Part shown: positions 55,898-64,000 of the stretch, piece by piece
How the letters are laid out: the number at the start of each line of letters is the position of its first letter
How positions within the stretch are numbered: the stretch's first letter is position 1
NCBI GenBank assembly: GCA_024516035.1
Contig: CM044955.1
Location: forward strand, 43,900,592 to 43,964,591
From: Bactericera cockerelli
Taxonomy: Eukaryota > Arthropoda > Insecta > Hemiptera > Triozidae
Direction of reading: 5' to 3'
Length of the DNA stretch: 64,000 nucleotides
Translations under genes and position numbers: made by a program
Notes under the pieces: model-generated
What the model was told of the DNA's origin: nothing
The model's database searches: none
Seen by the model: the letters and a program-made list of their open reading frames with translations, nothing else

Positions 55898-58687
55898 ATG
55901 GGTAAGAAACACTATGATCAAAAGTTCTGCAAGAAATGGCTAGAAGATCCTGTTTTACAGGGATGGATACAACCCAGTAATGAACCAGGCCAAACAGCTT
56001 TTTGTCCGTATTGTAATAGACACCTTTCGGGCAGTAAAACACTTATGCAGAGACATGCTTATAATCATAAGCATGCTAAAAATATGAAAAATCAATCGGG
56101 ATTACATAAAATGAAAGATGGCAGTGAGAGCAAAAACCAACTGAGTAAAAAACTGAAATCTGAAAAACAAGAGATACCAACATTTCCATTGAAATGGATA
56201 GATGACCCATTGCTTGCTAATTGGATAGAACCTAGCAAAGACTTCTCCCATAAAGCTTATTGTAAATGTTGTAACTGTGGACTGTATGGAAGCAAGAAAG
56301 ATATGTACAGGCATGCTCTAACTTCTGAGCATCAATCAAATTTCAAGACAATGTCAACTGACCAAGGAGACAATGACTTTTCAACACATCAAGAAAACAA
56401 TAGTAATCCAAATTCTAGAGAAAACATCAAAATGGAATTATTAAATGAAAGAGAAATATTACCATCAAACAATCCAAATGAAACAGAGAGAGCCAAAATT
56501 GAAGATGATGTGATGGAGGATGATGACATAGAACATGAAGAAGTAGAAGGTGATTCTACAGTTATAGAAGAAGTATCAGAACTAATAATTGCCACTACAA
56601 AACCCACATCAAAATCTAGCTTCTTGTCCAGATTAGACAAATGGAAAAAGGATCCTAAACTTCAGCAATGGATTGAGCCTAGCTCATTACCTGACCACAC
56701 TGCTTATTGTACATGGTGTAAATGTGATTTAATTGGTAACAAAAATTTAATGTATCAACATGCTTCAAGTACTGTCCACAGAAAAAACTATAAACAGATT
56801 AAAAAACGTAAAATTTATGACCAGAAGTTTAACCCTGATTGGACAGAAGATCCTATCTTATGCTCATGGATTGCACCTAGTAGTACAAAAACTGCTTTTT
56901 GCAAAAAGTGTAAGCGTCATCTGCAAGGAAGTAAAACTCTCATGTATAGACATGCTCAAAATCCAAGACATTTGAAGTCTGTAACAGAAGTGCCAACTGA
57001 TGATAGTGTTACATCAGCATTAAGAATGAGTGCATTTATTGCAGAACATGACCTTCCATTGAATATAATGAATCATTTCCCTTTACTGGTGAAATCAGTT
57101 GTACAACAGGATACTGTAAAAACAATTGATTGTAAACCTGCTAAAACAGAATTTTTTATTAAAAATGTGTTGGCAATAGATAGGCTAAATGATTTATCTA
57201 ATAAGCTACTGTCAACTGTTTTTTCTATCATTGTTGATGAGTCTGCTGATATTTATTCTAATAAATCAATAGCTCTAGTTGTACGTTACTATGATGAAGA
57301 CACTCACAGTGTTGAGGACTCATTTCTTACTATTATTGATGTGATAGATACTGATAATTTGTTCCAAGCCATTGTAGACTTTTTTGAAAGTATAAATGTA
57401 CCTTTAACAAACTTGTTAGGTTTTGCAGCAGACACATGTAATGTACTATTGGGAAAGTATTCAAATTTACTTTTGAAGTTAATGAATATAAATCCATTTT
57501 TGTATGTGTCTGGTTGTGTCCAAAATAGTCTTCAGATGTGTGTATCCAAAGCTGTTTCAAAGTTACCAGATACCTATGAAAAACTTTGTCATAATATTTA
57601 TGATTACATGTACTACAAACCACAGCAGGTAGCAGGTTTTCAGCAGGTATACCCATTGTTTAGTATAGAAGTGCAAGACTTAGTGAAGCTCAGTAATGCC
57701 AAATGGCTCTCTATGAGTGATGTAGTTACTAAAATTATTGAGAACTGGAACTCATTAATCTCTTATTTCAGCATTTGCTCATCTGATGGACAAGATGACA
57801 AAGCTCAAGAAATATTGATAACACTGACTGATCCAATGTGCAAGTTAATTTTTTTATTTTTGAATTTTTTTCTACCTATAGTTGATGATTTAAATTTTGA
57901 ATTCCAAGGTAGCAAATATTTTTTAAATTCTTTACTCTCATCAATTGGAGATAAATTCAAAATGATTCTCAAGTTTTATATGAAAACTTCATATGTAAAT
58001 GAAACTGCACTGCCAGATCTAGATCCAATACTGGAGTGTCAGTTTCTTTTATTGGAAAACATGTACTTTGGTGCAAGAGCTGATGCATTGATTTCTTCTC
58101 TTGATCCAACTTCTTATGAAATGGTTCTTCACTTCAAAGGCCACTGTTTAAATTTCTATATGGAATTTTGTTCTCAACTTTTAGAGAGAGTAGACTTTAA
58201 AGATCCTGTTATAAAATATTTGTACATACTCAATCCTGAAATTTACAAGTCTGATTTGTACCTTAGTATACGGCCTTTAGCAATGTTATTTCCTAATGTT
58301 ATAGAATCAAATTTGCTAGATGAATTAGAATCTGAATGGTGGGATATCAAGTCATCTAGTTCCTTTAAAAGTACTGAACATTTCTTTGTGTTTTGGAATA
58401 AAGTTATTGTAGAGAAACATGCGGATTCCATTTTCCAGTCCGGTCCAAAATATCCATTAATGTCAAAATTTCTAAAAGCTATGTTGTGTCTACCACATTC
58501 ATCTGAGTCCATTGTGAATGCTTTCACGGCTATTAGACGAAATAACATCAAAACAAGGAGTAAACATGATAGTGCAATGATGAGCAGTTTACTTCTTATC
58601 CAAGAAAAACTAAAAGGTTCTTCATCTGTTAACTTTGAAATATCAGATGCTTTATTGTGCCTTGCCAAGTCTTATACTGAAAGATAA
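55898..58687 (+). CDS. Intact hAT-transposase-derived protein with four zinc fingers
   Basis: 929 codons without interruption. Four fingers have identical spacing C-x2-C-x13-H-x5-H at about residues 36-59, 122-145, 271-294 and 335-358. Each is preceded by the same lead-in (KW..DP.L..WI.PS), so finger and lead-in were duplicated together. An acidic linker (IEDDVMEDDDIEHEEVEGDS) separates fingers 2 and 3. A hAT-type core follows: IIVDESADIYSNKSI with Asp 447, GFAADTCNVLLG with Asp 512, and the C-terminal dimerisation region LPHSSESIVNAFTAIRR at about 865. I see no terminal inverted repeats, and it lies between a satellite block and single-copy-looking DNA. It may be a domesticated DNA-binding protein, or an old hAT copy kept intact by chance. 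The start has Lys-Lys codons and AAG before ATG; another Met at codon 50 is less likely because it would lose finger 1. Confidence 0.85.
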   Translation: MGKKHYDQKFCKKWLEDPVLQGWIQPSNEPGQTAFCPYCNRHLSGSKTLMQRHAYNHKHAKNMKNQSGLHKMKDGSESKNQLSKKLKSEKQEIPTFPLKWIDDPLLANWIEPSKDFSHKAYCKCCNCGLYGSKKDMYRHALTSEHQSNFKTMSTDQGDNDFSTHQENNSNPNSRENIKMELLNEREILPSNNPNETERAKIEDDVMEDDDIEHEEVEGDSTVIEEVSELIIATTKPTSKSSFLSRLDKWKKDPKLQQWIEPSSLPDHTAYCTWCKCDLIGNKNLMYQHASSTVHRKNYKQIKKRKIYDQKFNPDWTEDPILCSWIAPSSTKTAFCKKCKRHLQGSKTLMYRHAQNPRHLKSVTEVPTDDSVTSALRMSAFIAEHDLPLNIMNHFPLLVKSVVQQDTVKTIDCKPAKTEFFIKNVLAIDRLNDLSNKLLSTVFSIIVDESADIYSNKSIALVVRYYDEDTHSVEDSFLTIIDVIDTDNLFQAIVDFFESINVPLTNLLGFAADTCNVLLGKYSNLLLKLMNINPFLYVSGCVQNSLQMCVSKAVSKLPDTYEKLCHNIYDYMYYKPQQVAGFQQVYPLFSIEVQDLVKLSNAKWLSMSDVVTKIIENWNSLISYFSICSSDGQDDKAQEILITLTDPMCKLIFLFLNFFLPIVDDLNFEFQGSKYFLNSLLSSIGDKFKMILKFYMKTSYVNETALPDLDPILECQFLLLENMYFGARADALISSLDPTSYEMVLHFKGHCLNFYMEFCSQLLERVDFKDPVIKYLYILNPEIYKSDLYLSIRPLAMLFPNVIESNLLDELESEWWDIKSSSSFKSTEHFFVFWNKVIVEKHADSIFQSGPKYPLMSKFLKAMLCLPHSSESIVNAFTAIRRNNIKTRSKHDSAMMSSLLLIQEKLKGSSSVNFEISDALLCLAKSYTER

Positions 58688-58750
58688 TAATAAATTGAGA
58701 TATGTTTTTTTTTTTCTTTTTAAATATGAACAATGTACAATATTTAGTTT

Positions 58751-58756
58751 AATAAA
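58751..58756 (+). terminator. Polyadenylation signal AATAAA of the hAT-derived gene
   Basis: AATAAA lies 64 bases after the stop codon; another, ataataaatt, overlaps the stop region at about 58689. Their closeness suggests a short 3' UTR. Confidence 0.5.
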
Positions 58757-59641
58757 AGTAATACAGTCGAAATCTGGATCAACAGGAATTCAAGGGACCG
58801 CCAATATTTTTCTGCTTGTACAGGTTTCCTGCTTACGTGTCCTGTTTATTCAGGTTTGATTATAAGTATAAGCAATCAATTCATGCAAGGAGTTTCATTT
58901 CTATGTTGCTTGGCATATTGGATAACTTTTAGAACAGCCTATTTACCTCTATTTTTTTCAAATTCCTTTCAGTTTTTCTTATAATAATTATAATGGGTGT
59001 TTGAAAAAAGAACTTGCCACCTAGCTAAAAACTCGACAACTGTCTGAAATTCGAAAAAAACGCAAAAGCACATATTTCTCGATTTTTCGGAGGAACCTTT
59101 TTCTAGGGGATCTCAATTTTTTAACACTATCAGGGGCCACCCCATAGGGTCCAAAATAGAACCACCCATATTGTGATACATATTTGAAAAGCTTATTATT
59201 TTTTTACTAGGGTAAAAAGGGTAGGGTGTACCGGTTCATTTATTTACGAGTAGATAATAATGTCCAATCATTTATAATGTCTTGAGATACAAGGGAAAAA
59301 AAATCACTTGTATCTCATCTCAGGTTTATTATGTCAAAAAATTGAGACCCCCTATTTATATTGTCCCATAGTTTCTCTTATTTAACAGTCCTTAAAAAAA
59401 TTGAGGCACAGAAAAATATAATAAATAGTCAACTTTTGAAAATTCGCGGAATTATACGCGGTTTTTCAAACTTCTGGTTTTTCCAAATTCCTTGTGGACT
59501 AATTTTTTTATATTTTGTTGTTTTTTATAAGTTCCTATTGGTCCAAAAAAAATATTACAAAAAAGTTGTGTCTATTCTAGTCCACATGAAAATACACCAC
59601 ACTTAAATGTAAAATTCTCTGAACAACACAGTTAACTTATT

Positions 59642-59714
59642 TTGCCGCATGTTTCCATGCGGCTACAAAGTGTTGTTGCTATAAGCGTTTAAATAAAATA
59701 TTTAAACGCTTATA
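59642..59714. repeat. Two adjacent hairpins
   Basis: tgccgcatg/catgcggc lies at 59643-59662, and 18 bp later an exact 15-bp inverted repeat (tataagcgtttaaat, 5-bp loop) at 59680-59714. Confidence 0.75.
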
Positions 59715-60303
59715 TTTAAATAAAAAGTTAGTGGTCAGGCGCATGGTCTCTATCACCTATAGAGAAGTTGATAAATTTAAAATGGGACCTCTGCAGAATG
59801 TCTCCTATATGTTAACAAAATTTCGTCAAAATCCGTACAGTAGTTGCGCGTAACGAGGAATGCTTTCAACCGACAGGCAGACACAAAACCAAAGATGCTC
59901 AGGAGGTTATGAAACGTTTTGAAATATGAAAAAAATTGAAATCGGAGCAAAAAAAATTTTTTTTTTACACAATCGAACACAATGCTTCCGATTTCTAATA
60001 GGTATTAAAAAATTCTCGGAAGTAATAATAGAACTCTAGGAAAGAGCAATAATGTAAACTTGAAAAACGCAGAATTTTAGATGTGTTTTAGAGCAGTTGT
60101 TTATTTTGATTCTCTTTTTGGATCTATCTTCAAGTACCTATACATTAATAAAAGTACCTATCTAAAAATCTCCATTTTAACATGACCTATTTACTAATGA
60201 GTGAAAAAAAGATTAAATTATTATTTTATTACGCAAATATTTTGCCTTTTTACAACATTTTTCACTTTATCTCAACCCATCCTTGAATCCTTCTTGTACC
60301 TAC

Positions 60304-60426
60304 ACTTGCAAAACACAGGGCTTTTTAGAGGTTTTTAAAACATTATGTTAACCAAAAATAATAAATTAACAGTACATTGACAATGATTTAAAAACCCCTC
60401 GAAAAAGTCCTGTGTTTCGCAAGTCT
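60304..60426. mobile_element. MITE-like hairpin, ~120 bp
   Basis: cttgcaaaacacagggcttt at the left is matched, inverted with a few changes, by aaagtcctgtgtttcgcaag at the right, arms about 36 bp long. No coding capacity. Confidence 0.65.
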
Positions 60427-61063
60427 ACGTTTTTTTTTTTCATGAATTGCAATGATTTTTCCTGATTTTTTTATTTTATCCAGTGTAAATCTTTTATACA
60501 AATGAAAAATCATCTGAAAATATTGTCTACAACAGAAGTGACAACATTTTGTAGCATGGAAATACACGGTGTTAATGGGAAAAAGTTTGCGTTCCTCTCA
60601 AAATTGTGCCCTCCAGTGTATTACAAACATAATAATATAAATATATCTACATAAGAATTTCATGTTGACCAATCTCTACTTAAAGAAATCAAATCTGTGC
60701 TTAAATAAATTAAAATTACCATCGACCTATGTAAAGATTTAGGGATTGTCTGTTTTAACACAGCTCAAAAAGTATCGAATTTTTTTATGAGAATCGTCAA
60801 TCGATCCACTTCCACTTTATTATCAGGTTAGGTAATAATGCACATTGCACAACGCAAGCAATTACCTCTGTGTGATCCTTTTGTTTGAAAATTGTTTATC
60901 CTTTGAATATATTATTGTACGTAAAGTATCAACTGTTTTCTAGATTCATTGTTTCACTATAGTCTATAGTTATTTATTAAGGGTGGAATAATAGACATTT
61001 TTGTATTGCCTCTGTGGATTTCAGTAGGTATAGACTATAGATTTTGTCTATTGTTAAGAATAT

Positions 61064-61315
61064 TAAGGGCGGAATTAATAGACGTTTTTGTAATACCTCT
61101 GTGGCGCTAAGTCACCGATTGCGTACTGTGTAAGATAGGGAAAACCGACACTAACCAACGACTTAAGTTATTGATGTTGTCTATTAATTCCGCCCTAATA
61201 GACGTTTTTGTAATACCTCTGTGGCGCTAAGTCACGGATTGCGTACTGTGTAAGATAGGGAAAACCGACACTTACCAACGACTTAAGTTATTGATGTTGT
61301 CTATTAATTCCGCCC
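61064..61315. mobile_element. Inner MITE with tandemly doubled body
   Basis: agggcggaattaatagac at 61066-61083 is inverted at 61178-61195 and again at 61298-61315. The 120-bp stretch between (cctctgtggcgctaagtcac to ttgatgttgtctattaattc) is present twice with only two or three differences, so one copy has expanded in tandem keeping one left and two right ends. Confidence 0.75.
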
Positions 61316-61364
61316 TAAATGTATGTACAAAATGTCTATTTAAATTTGAAAATAAACAAGAGAC

Positions 61365-61613
61365 CTAGCCAGCGTCGATGGCATGTTGAATACACCGGTT
61401 CCCTTCAGAACACCGAAGTTAAGCGACATCCAGCGAGGTTAAGACTTGGATGGGTGACCATTCAAATTCTAATTCTCGTGACGCTGGCTTTTCCCGGCCC
61501 CACTCAGGCTGGGTGAGGTCAATGTGAGTAGCAGGTTTGTGAGTTTCCTGCGAATGGAGGGTAAAACCCCGTCGTGATATGACCATGGCAGTTGAAAGCG
61601 ACGTTAAACCCCA

Positions 61614-61664
<51 letters not shown>
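61365..61664 (+). mobile_element. 5S rRNA-derived SINE (SINE3 type)
   Basis: The head gccagcgtcgatggcatgtt, gaatacaccggttcc, caccgaagttaagcgac and tggatgggtgacc follows arthropod 5S rRNA order, including the internal A-box and C-box regions of the pol III promoter, and closes with gacgctggct pairing the start. A body with actcaggctgggtgaggtca follows, then tgatatgaccatggcag, gttaaacccc, and 48 A at 61617-61664. It is a SINE and not a 5S gene, because the 5S part has drifted and lacks the usual terminator. Confidence 0.85.
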
Positions 61665-61665
<1 letters not shown>

Positions 61666-61680
61666 AAGAGACCTTGTTTA

Positions 61681-61752
61681 GACTGCTGGAATAAAGGGAC
61701 TTTTCAGTCTCACCTCGGCAGTATAAACAAGGTAATTTCTATTCTATTCTAT
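61681..61752 (+). mobile_element. SINE 3'-tail fragment (family G)
   Basis: Same as 8491-8560, ending attctattctattct. It directly follows the poly-A of the 5S-headed SINE after about 16 bp (acaagagaccttgttt). Confidence 0.6.
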
Positions 61753-61922
61753 TGTTTTGATTGGGGAAATGTCAGTTTTGACTGGAACCTAGGTCGAAAT
61801 TAATACACAAAATCGAGTCATGACTTGGCATTAGTTTTCCCCATCTAACACAATACGCAAAATCTAGACTTAGCTCCACAGAGGTATTACAAATCCCGAT
61901 TTTGTCTATTATTTTCACCCTA

Positions 61923-63302
61923 AGACTTCATGATAGTTTTATTTTTTTTACAGTATTCGATTTCTCTTGTGTATTATACTTTTAATTGAAAAGTATTTTT
62001 GATTTAAAATGTATTCAGTTGTAATGTAAATAAAGGACATAGTAAATTAACTCTTTTATTAATCTTGCTCCCTCAGTTTGCAAAATCTGTGTTGCAAAAT
62101 AATTGTAGTTATACTAGTTTACTGTATTTTATACACAATACTCGCAGATTAGATATAAATTATTACTAGCCGCGTTACAGTTCGGCCTGTGGCGCGTTGA
62201 CCAGGTAAGGCATGGCCGGTTGTTGAAAAATATCAACTATCAAACAATGTCAGTAGGGAAAGTTCTTAAGGTGTACACTAATTTTCCATCCATTAAGTTT
62301 ACCTTCCTCAAAAAAAGGAAGGGTCATCTCTTTGTGAAAAAAAGTAGGCCTCGAATATTTTAGAACAATGACTTTAAGGTCTGATAATAAAAAGAAGATT
62401 GAACTTCATTGCCAGACCTATTGGCAGAGCCAATAGGTCGAGAGTAAAAGCTTATAACTTTTAATTTTTTACATCTTAAAGATTTTATACTCGTGTCATT
62501 GGGAACTAAATTTAATTCAATATTTGAATAAGCTCTTTTAAAAACTCAACCTTTTGAAAAACTTTTTTGGACTTAACCCCAATGATCCTGTCATGGGTAA
62601 CTATGCAAAATTTCAGCTCAATTCGACTTTCGACACACACACACAAACGAATCATTCTATAGTATTAGATGTATAGGAGGAAGTCACGTTCATATTCAAC
62701 CTGCATAATATTGAGTATTGACTTCGTTATGTTCTCAAAATATGCTAAAAGTAAACAGAAGAATGTATGTACGTGTTTGTTAATAACTGTAAATTTGGTT
62801 TTAAAATTCAGATAGATGAATTCAATGGTGAAATACGATGCTTGTTATTTTTGTTCTGATATAAAATAATCTTCAAGAGTGTGGGGGCGTCACTTAACCT
62901 CTGGAAGAAGCAATTTTTACTTTTGACAGGATTAAAGTTAATGTCATCGTACACTGTTAAATAATGGAATCATTTTCCAGAAAATATAGGAAAAACGGAG
63001 AAAAGTTATCCAAAATTAGAAAAAATAGGCGGGCTAAGGGCGCACGTTCCCTATTTTTGCGATTTTTCAAAGTGACATATTTCAAAATGTCACGTCCATA
63101 CACAACAGAATTTTACTATTAAATCAATGAACAACAAAGAAGTTGATTTTCACTCCACTCTACTGGACAGAACAGCTGCTTCGACCTAACTGCCTCTCTT
63201 GGGCAGGCAATAATAATACCTACTCTTTAGTGCAAGATAACCACAAGGTGAGGTTAAGGCTCACTGCATTTTCTACTACCTAACACTTAGAGTCTTATAT
63301 TT
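61923..63302. other. Intergenic DNA with a LINE-like 3' end
   Basis: 62165-62675 starts tactagccgcgttacagttc and ends with gcaaaatttcagctcaattc, (ca)n and attctatagtattagatgta, the wording of RTE/CR1-type LINE 3' ends in insects. No ORF remains. The rest shows nothing recognisable. Confidence 0.45.
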
Positions 63303-63500
63303 TGTCCCGGTAGCTCAGTGGTAAAGGTGGCACTTTGTGAGTCCAGAGGTTACTGGTTCGTAACCCAGCCGGGACAAGATAAGTTATACTCCCAGTGAGG
63401 ATTTTTACCACAAATAATACGTCTTTGGCTTACTGCTGCAATAATGACACTCAAATAATCCTGATCGGGTAGTATAAATAAGGCGATATTATTATTATAT
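63303..63500 (+). mobile_element. tRNA-derived SINE (family C), best copy
   Basis: tcccggtagctcagtggtaaa gives an A box; ctggttcgtaacccag gives a closed T arm and B box; the first 7 bases pair with gccgggaca at about 63368-63376. The body and the tail ataaataaggcgatattatt match 17188-17398. A tRNA-like head this well preserved suggests a fairly young copy. Confidence 0.75.
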
Positions 63501-63976
63501 TATGTGGTCATTTGCGCTATTGTAAACATAAAGCTGGTTGGGGTAAATAATTTATGAATCACTGGATAGTTTGTCCAGCAAATATTGGTAAAATCCGTCG
63601 TTGATGATCTGCAGAATTCAGCTGATTGTGAGGGTTGGGTCAAGACCATTAATACTATTTAAGTTCCTCATAGATATTGCTGAGGCGTACAATATTACAC
63701 AAGTTTCGATTTTCTATAGCGAACACAAAAGCCTAGAGTCGTGGGGTGGAGCTACCCGCGAGTGTATACCAGACAGCTCTGAGTTCTGTGTTATTCCAGT
63801 TGAGCTTTCGGTTGTGTGCGTCACGCGGCTTCGTCAAGTAATTTTCTCGCGAGAGAAATAACCGTGTATATTACGAACTTTTTTGTGTTGACAAAAAAAA
63901 TTAAGTAGAAAATGTTATGTTGAATTGTTGAACTATAATATTTTGAATTTTCTCCGGAAAAAAAAACTGAAAAATC
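63501..63976 (+). promoter_or_regulatory. Possible 5' region of a gene starting at the right edge
   Basis: 63720-63860 is GC- and CpG-richer than anything nearby (cgcgagtg, gtcacgcggcttcg, ctcgcgagag) and has an initiator-like ccagttgagc. This composition just before a candidate start codon suggests a promoter/5' UTR, but nothing else supports it. Confidence 0.3.
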
Positions 63977-64000
63977 ATGAACCAGAATAGTAGTAACAGG
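63977..64000 (+). CDS. Possible first codons of a gene leaving the window
   Basis: ATG AAC CAG AAT AGT AGT AAC AGG (MNQNSSNR) is open to the window end. Support is only its place after a CpG-richer stretch; the short length means chance cannot be excluded. Confidence 0.25.

Larger units (their letters stand above)
58760..60977. other. Intergenic AT-rich DNA with hairpins
   Basis: No coding signal. 59790-59885 (aatttcgtcaaaatccg, cagtagttgcgcgtaacgag) resembles the 3' region of LINE-type repeats. Hairpins are listed separately. Confidence 0.45.
60978..61922. mobile_element. Inverted-repeat element with nested insertions
   Basis: taagggtggaataatagaca at the left and the inverted tgtctattattttcacccta at the right bound 945 bp, with gcctctgtgg / ccacagaggta just inside each end. 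Inside lie a smaller related element, the 5S-headed SINE and a family G SINE tail. Confidence 0.65.

Noticed and set aside
61365..61490. 5S rRNA gene
   Set aside because: The 5S-like part has drifted, runs straight into a SINE body and ends in a 48-base poly-A.

Overview
The window looks like a repeat-choked piece of an arthropod genome, most likely an insect. It is AT-rich, its few host genes are split by introns with normal GT/AG junctions, and the rest is tRNA-headed SINEs, a 5S-rRNA-headed SINE, mariner and Tc1 elements, a DIRS-type retrotransposon, a Ginger-like element, LINE fragments and a large satellite block. There is no sign of bacterial organisation. The species cannot be named from the sequence.

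Host genes. (1) Three plus-strand exons (826-898, 1332-1391, 2623-2942) are the 3' end of a gene of unknown function; the last exon has a reading-frame problem. (2) On the minus strand, the terminal exon (6888-7029) and the end of the preceding exon (8582-8616, cut by a 100-N gap) fit a major facilitator transporter of the organic cation transporter type; the last exon carries a frameshift. (3) Eight minus-strand exons between 21631 and 9119 join in phase into about 640 residues of a nuclear-looking protein with one C2H2 finger, basic tracts and long Ser/Pro/Asn-rich stretches; both ends are missing. Its first visible intron (14669-21572) has swollen to 6.9 kb by nested transposon insertion. 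(4) An intact 929-codon ORF (55898-58687) encodes a hAT-transposase-derived protein with four identical-spacing zinc fingers. (5) A possible start codon of a further gene lies at 63977, at the right edge.

Mobile DNA. 14.9-21.6 kb: a MITE, then a 6.3-kb inverted-repeat element holding a degenerate tandem repeat, SINEs and a second inverted-repeat element, which itself holds a dead Tc1 copy. 23.6-29.9 kb: a decayed DIRS-like element with gag-like, RT, RNase H and tyrosine-recombinase parts, complex inverted ends and a 16-bp minisatellite. 33.0-34.4 kb: a small Ginger-like element with about 215-bp inverted repeats, a 4-bp target duplication and a fused remnant of a KRBA2-type integrase gene.

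Satellite block. 37.0-43.4 kb and 47.3-55.4 kb are two arrays of the same ~191-bp satellite in opposite orientation, about 33 net copies each. They are separated by 3.8 kb that carries a LINE tail and a dead mariner. Two different retrotransposon tails, both of the restriction-like-endonuclease type, sit inside the right array within about 20 bp of the same place in the monomer. I regard this pairing of a palindromic satellite with possible satellite-targeting retroelements as the most interesting signal here.

58.7-64 kb is intergenic DNA with hairpins, a MITE nest (60978-61922) containing the 5S-derived SINE, and another tRNA-SINE. Function calls rest on recognised motifs and splice phase only; no search was run.
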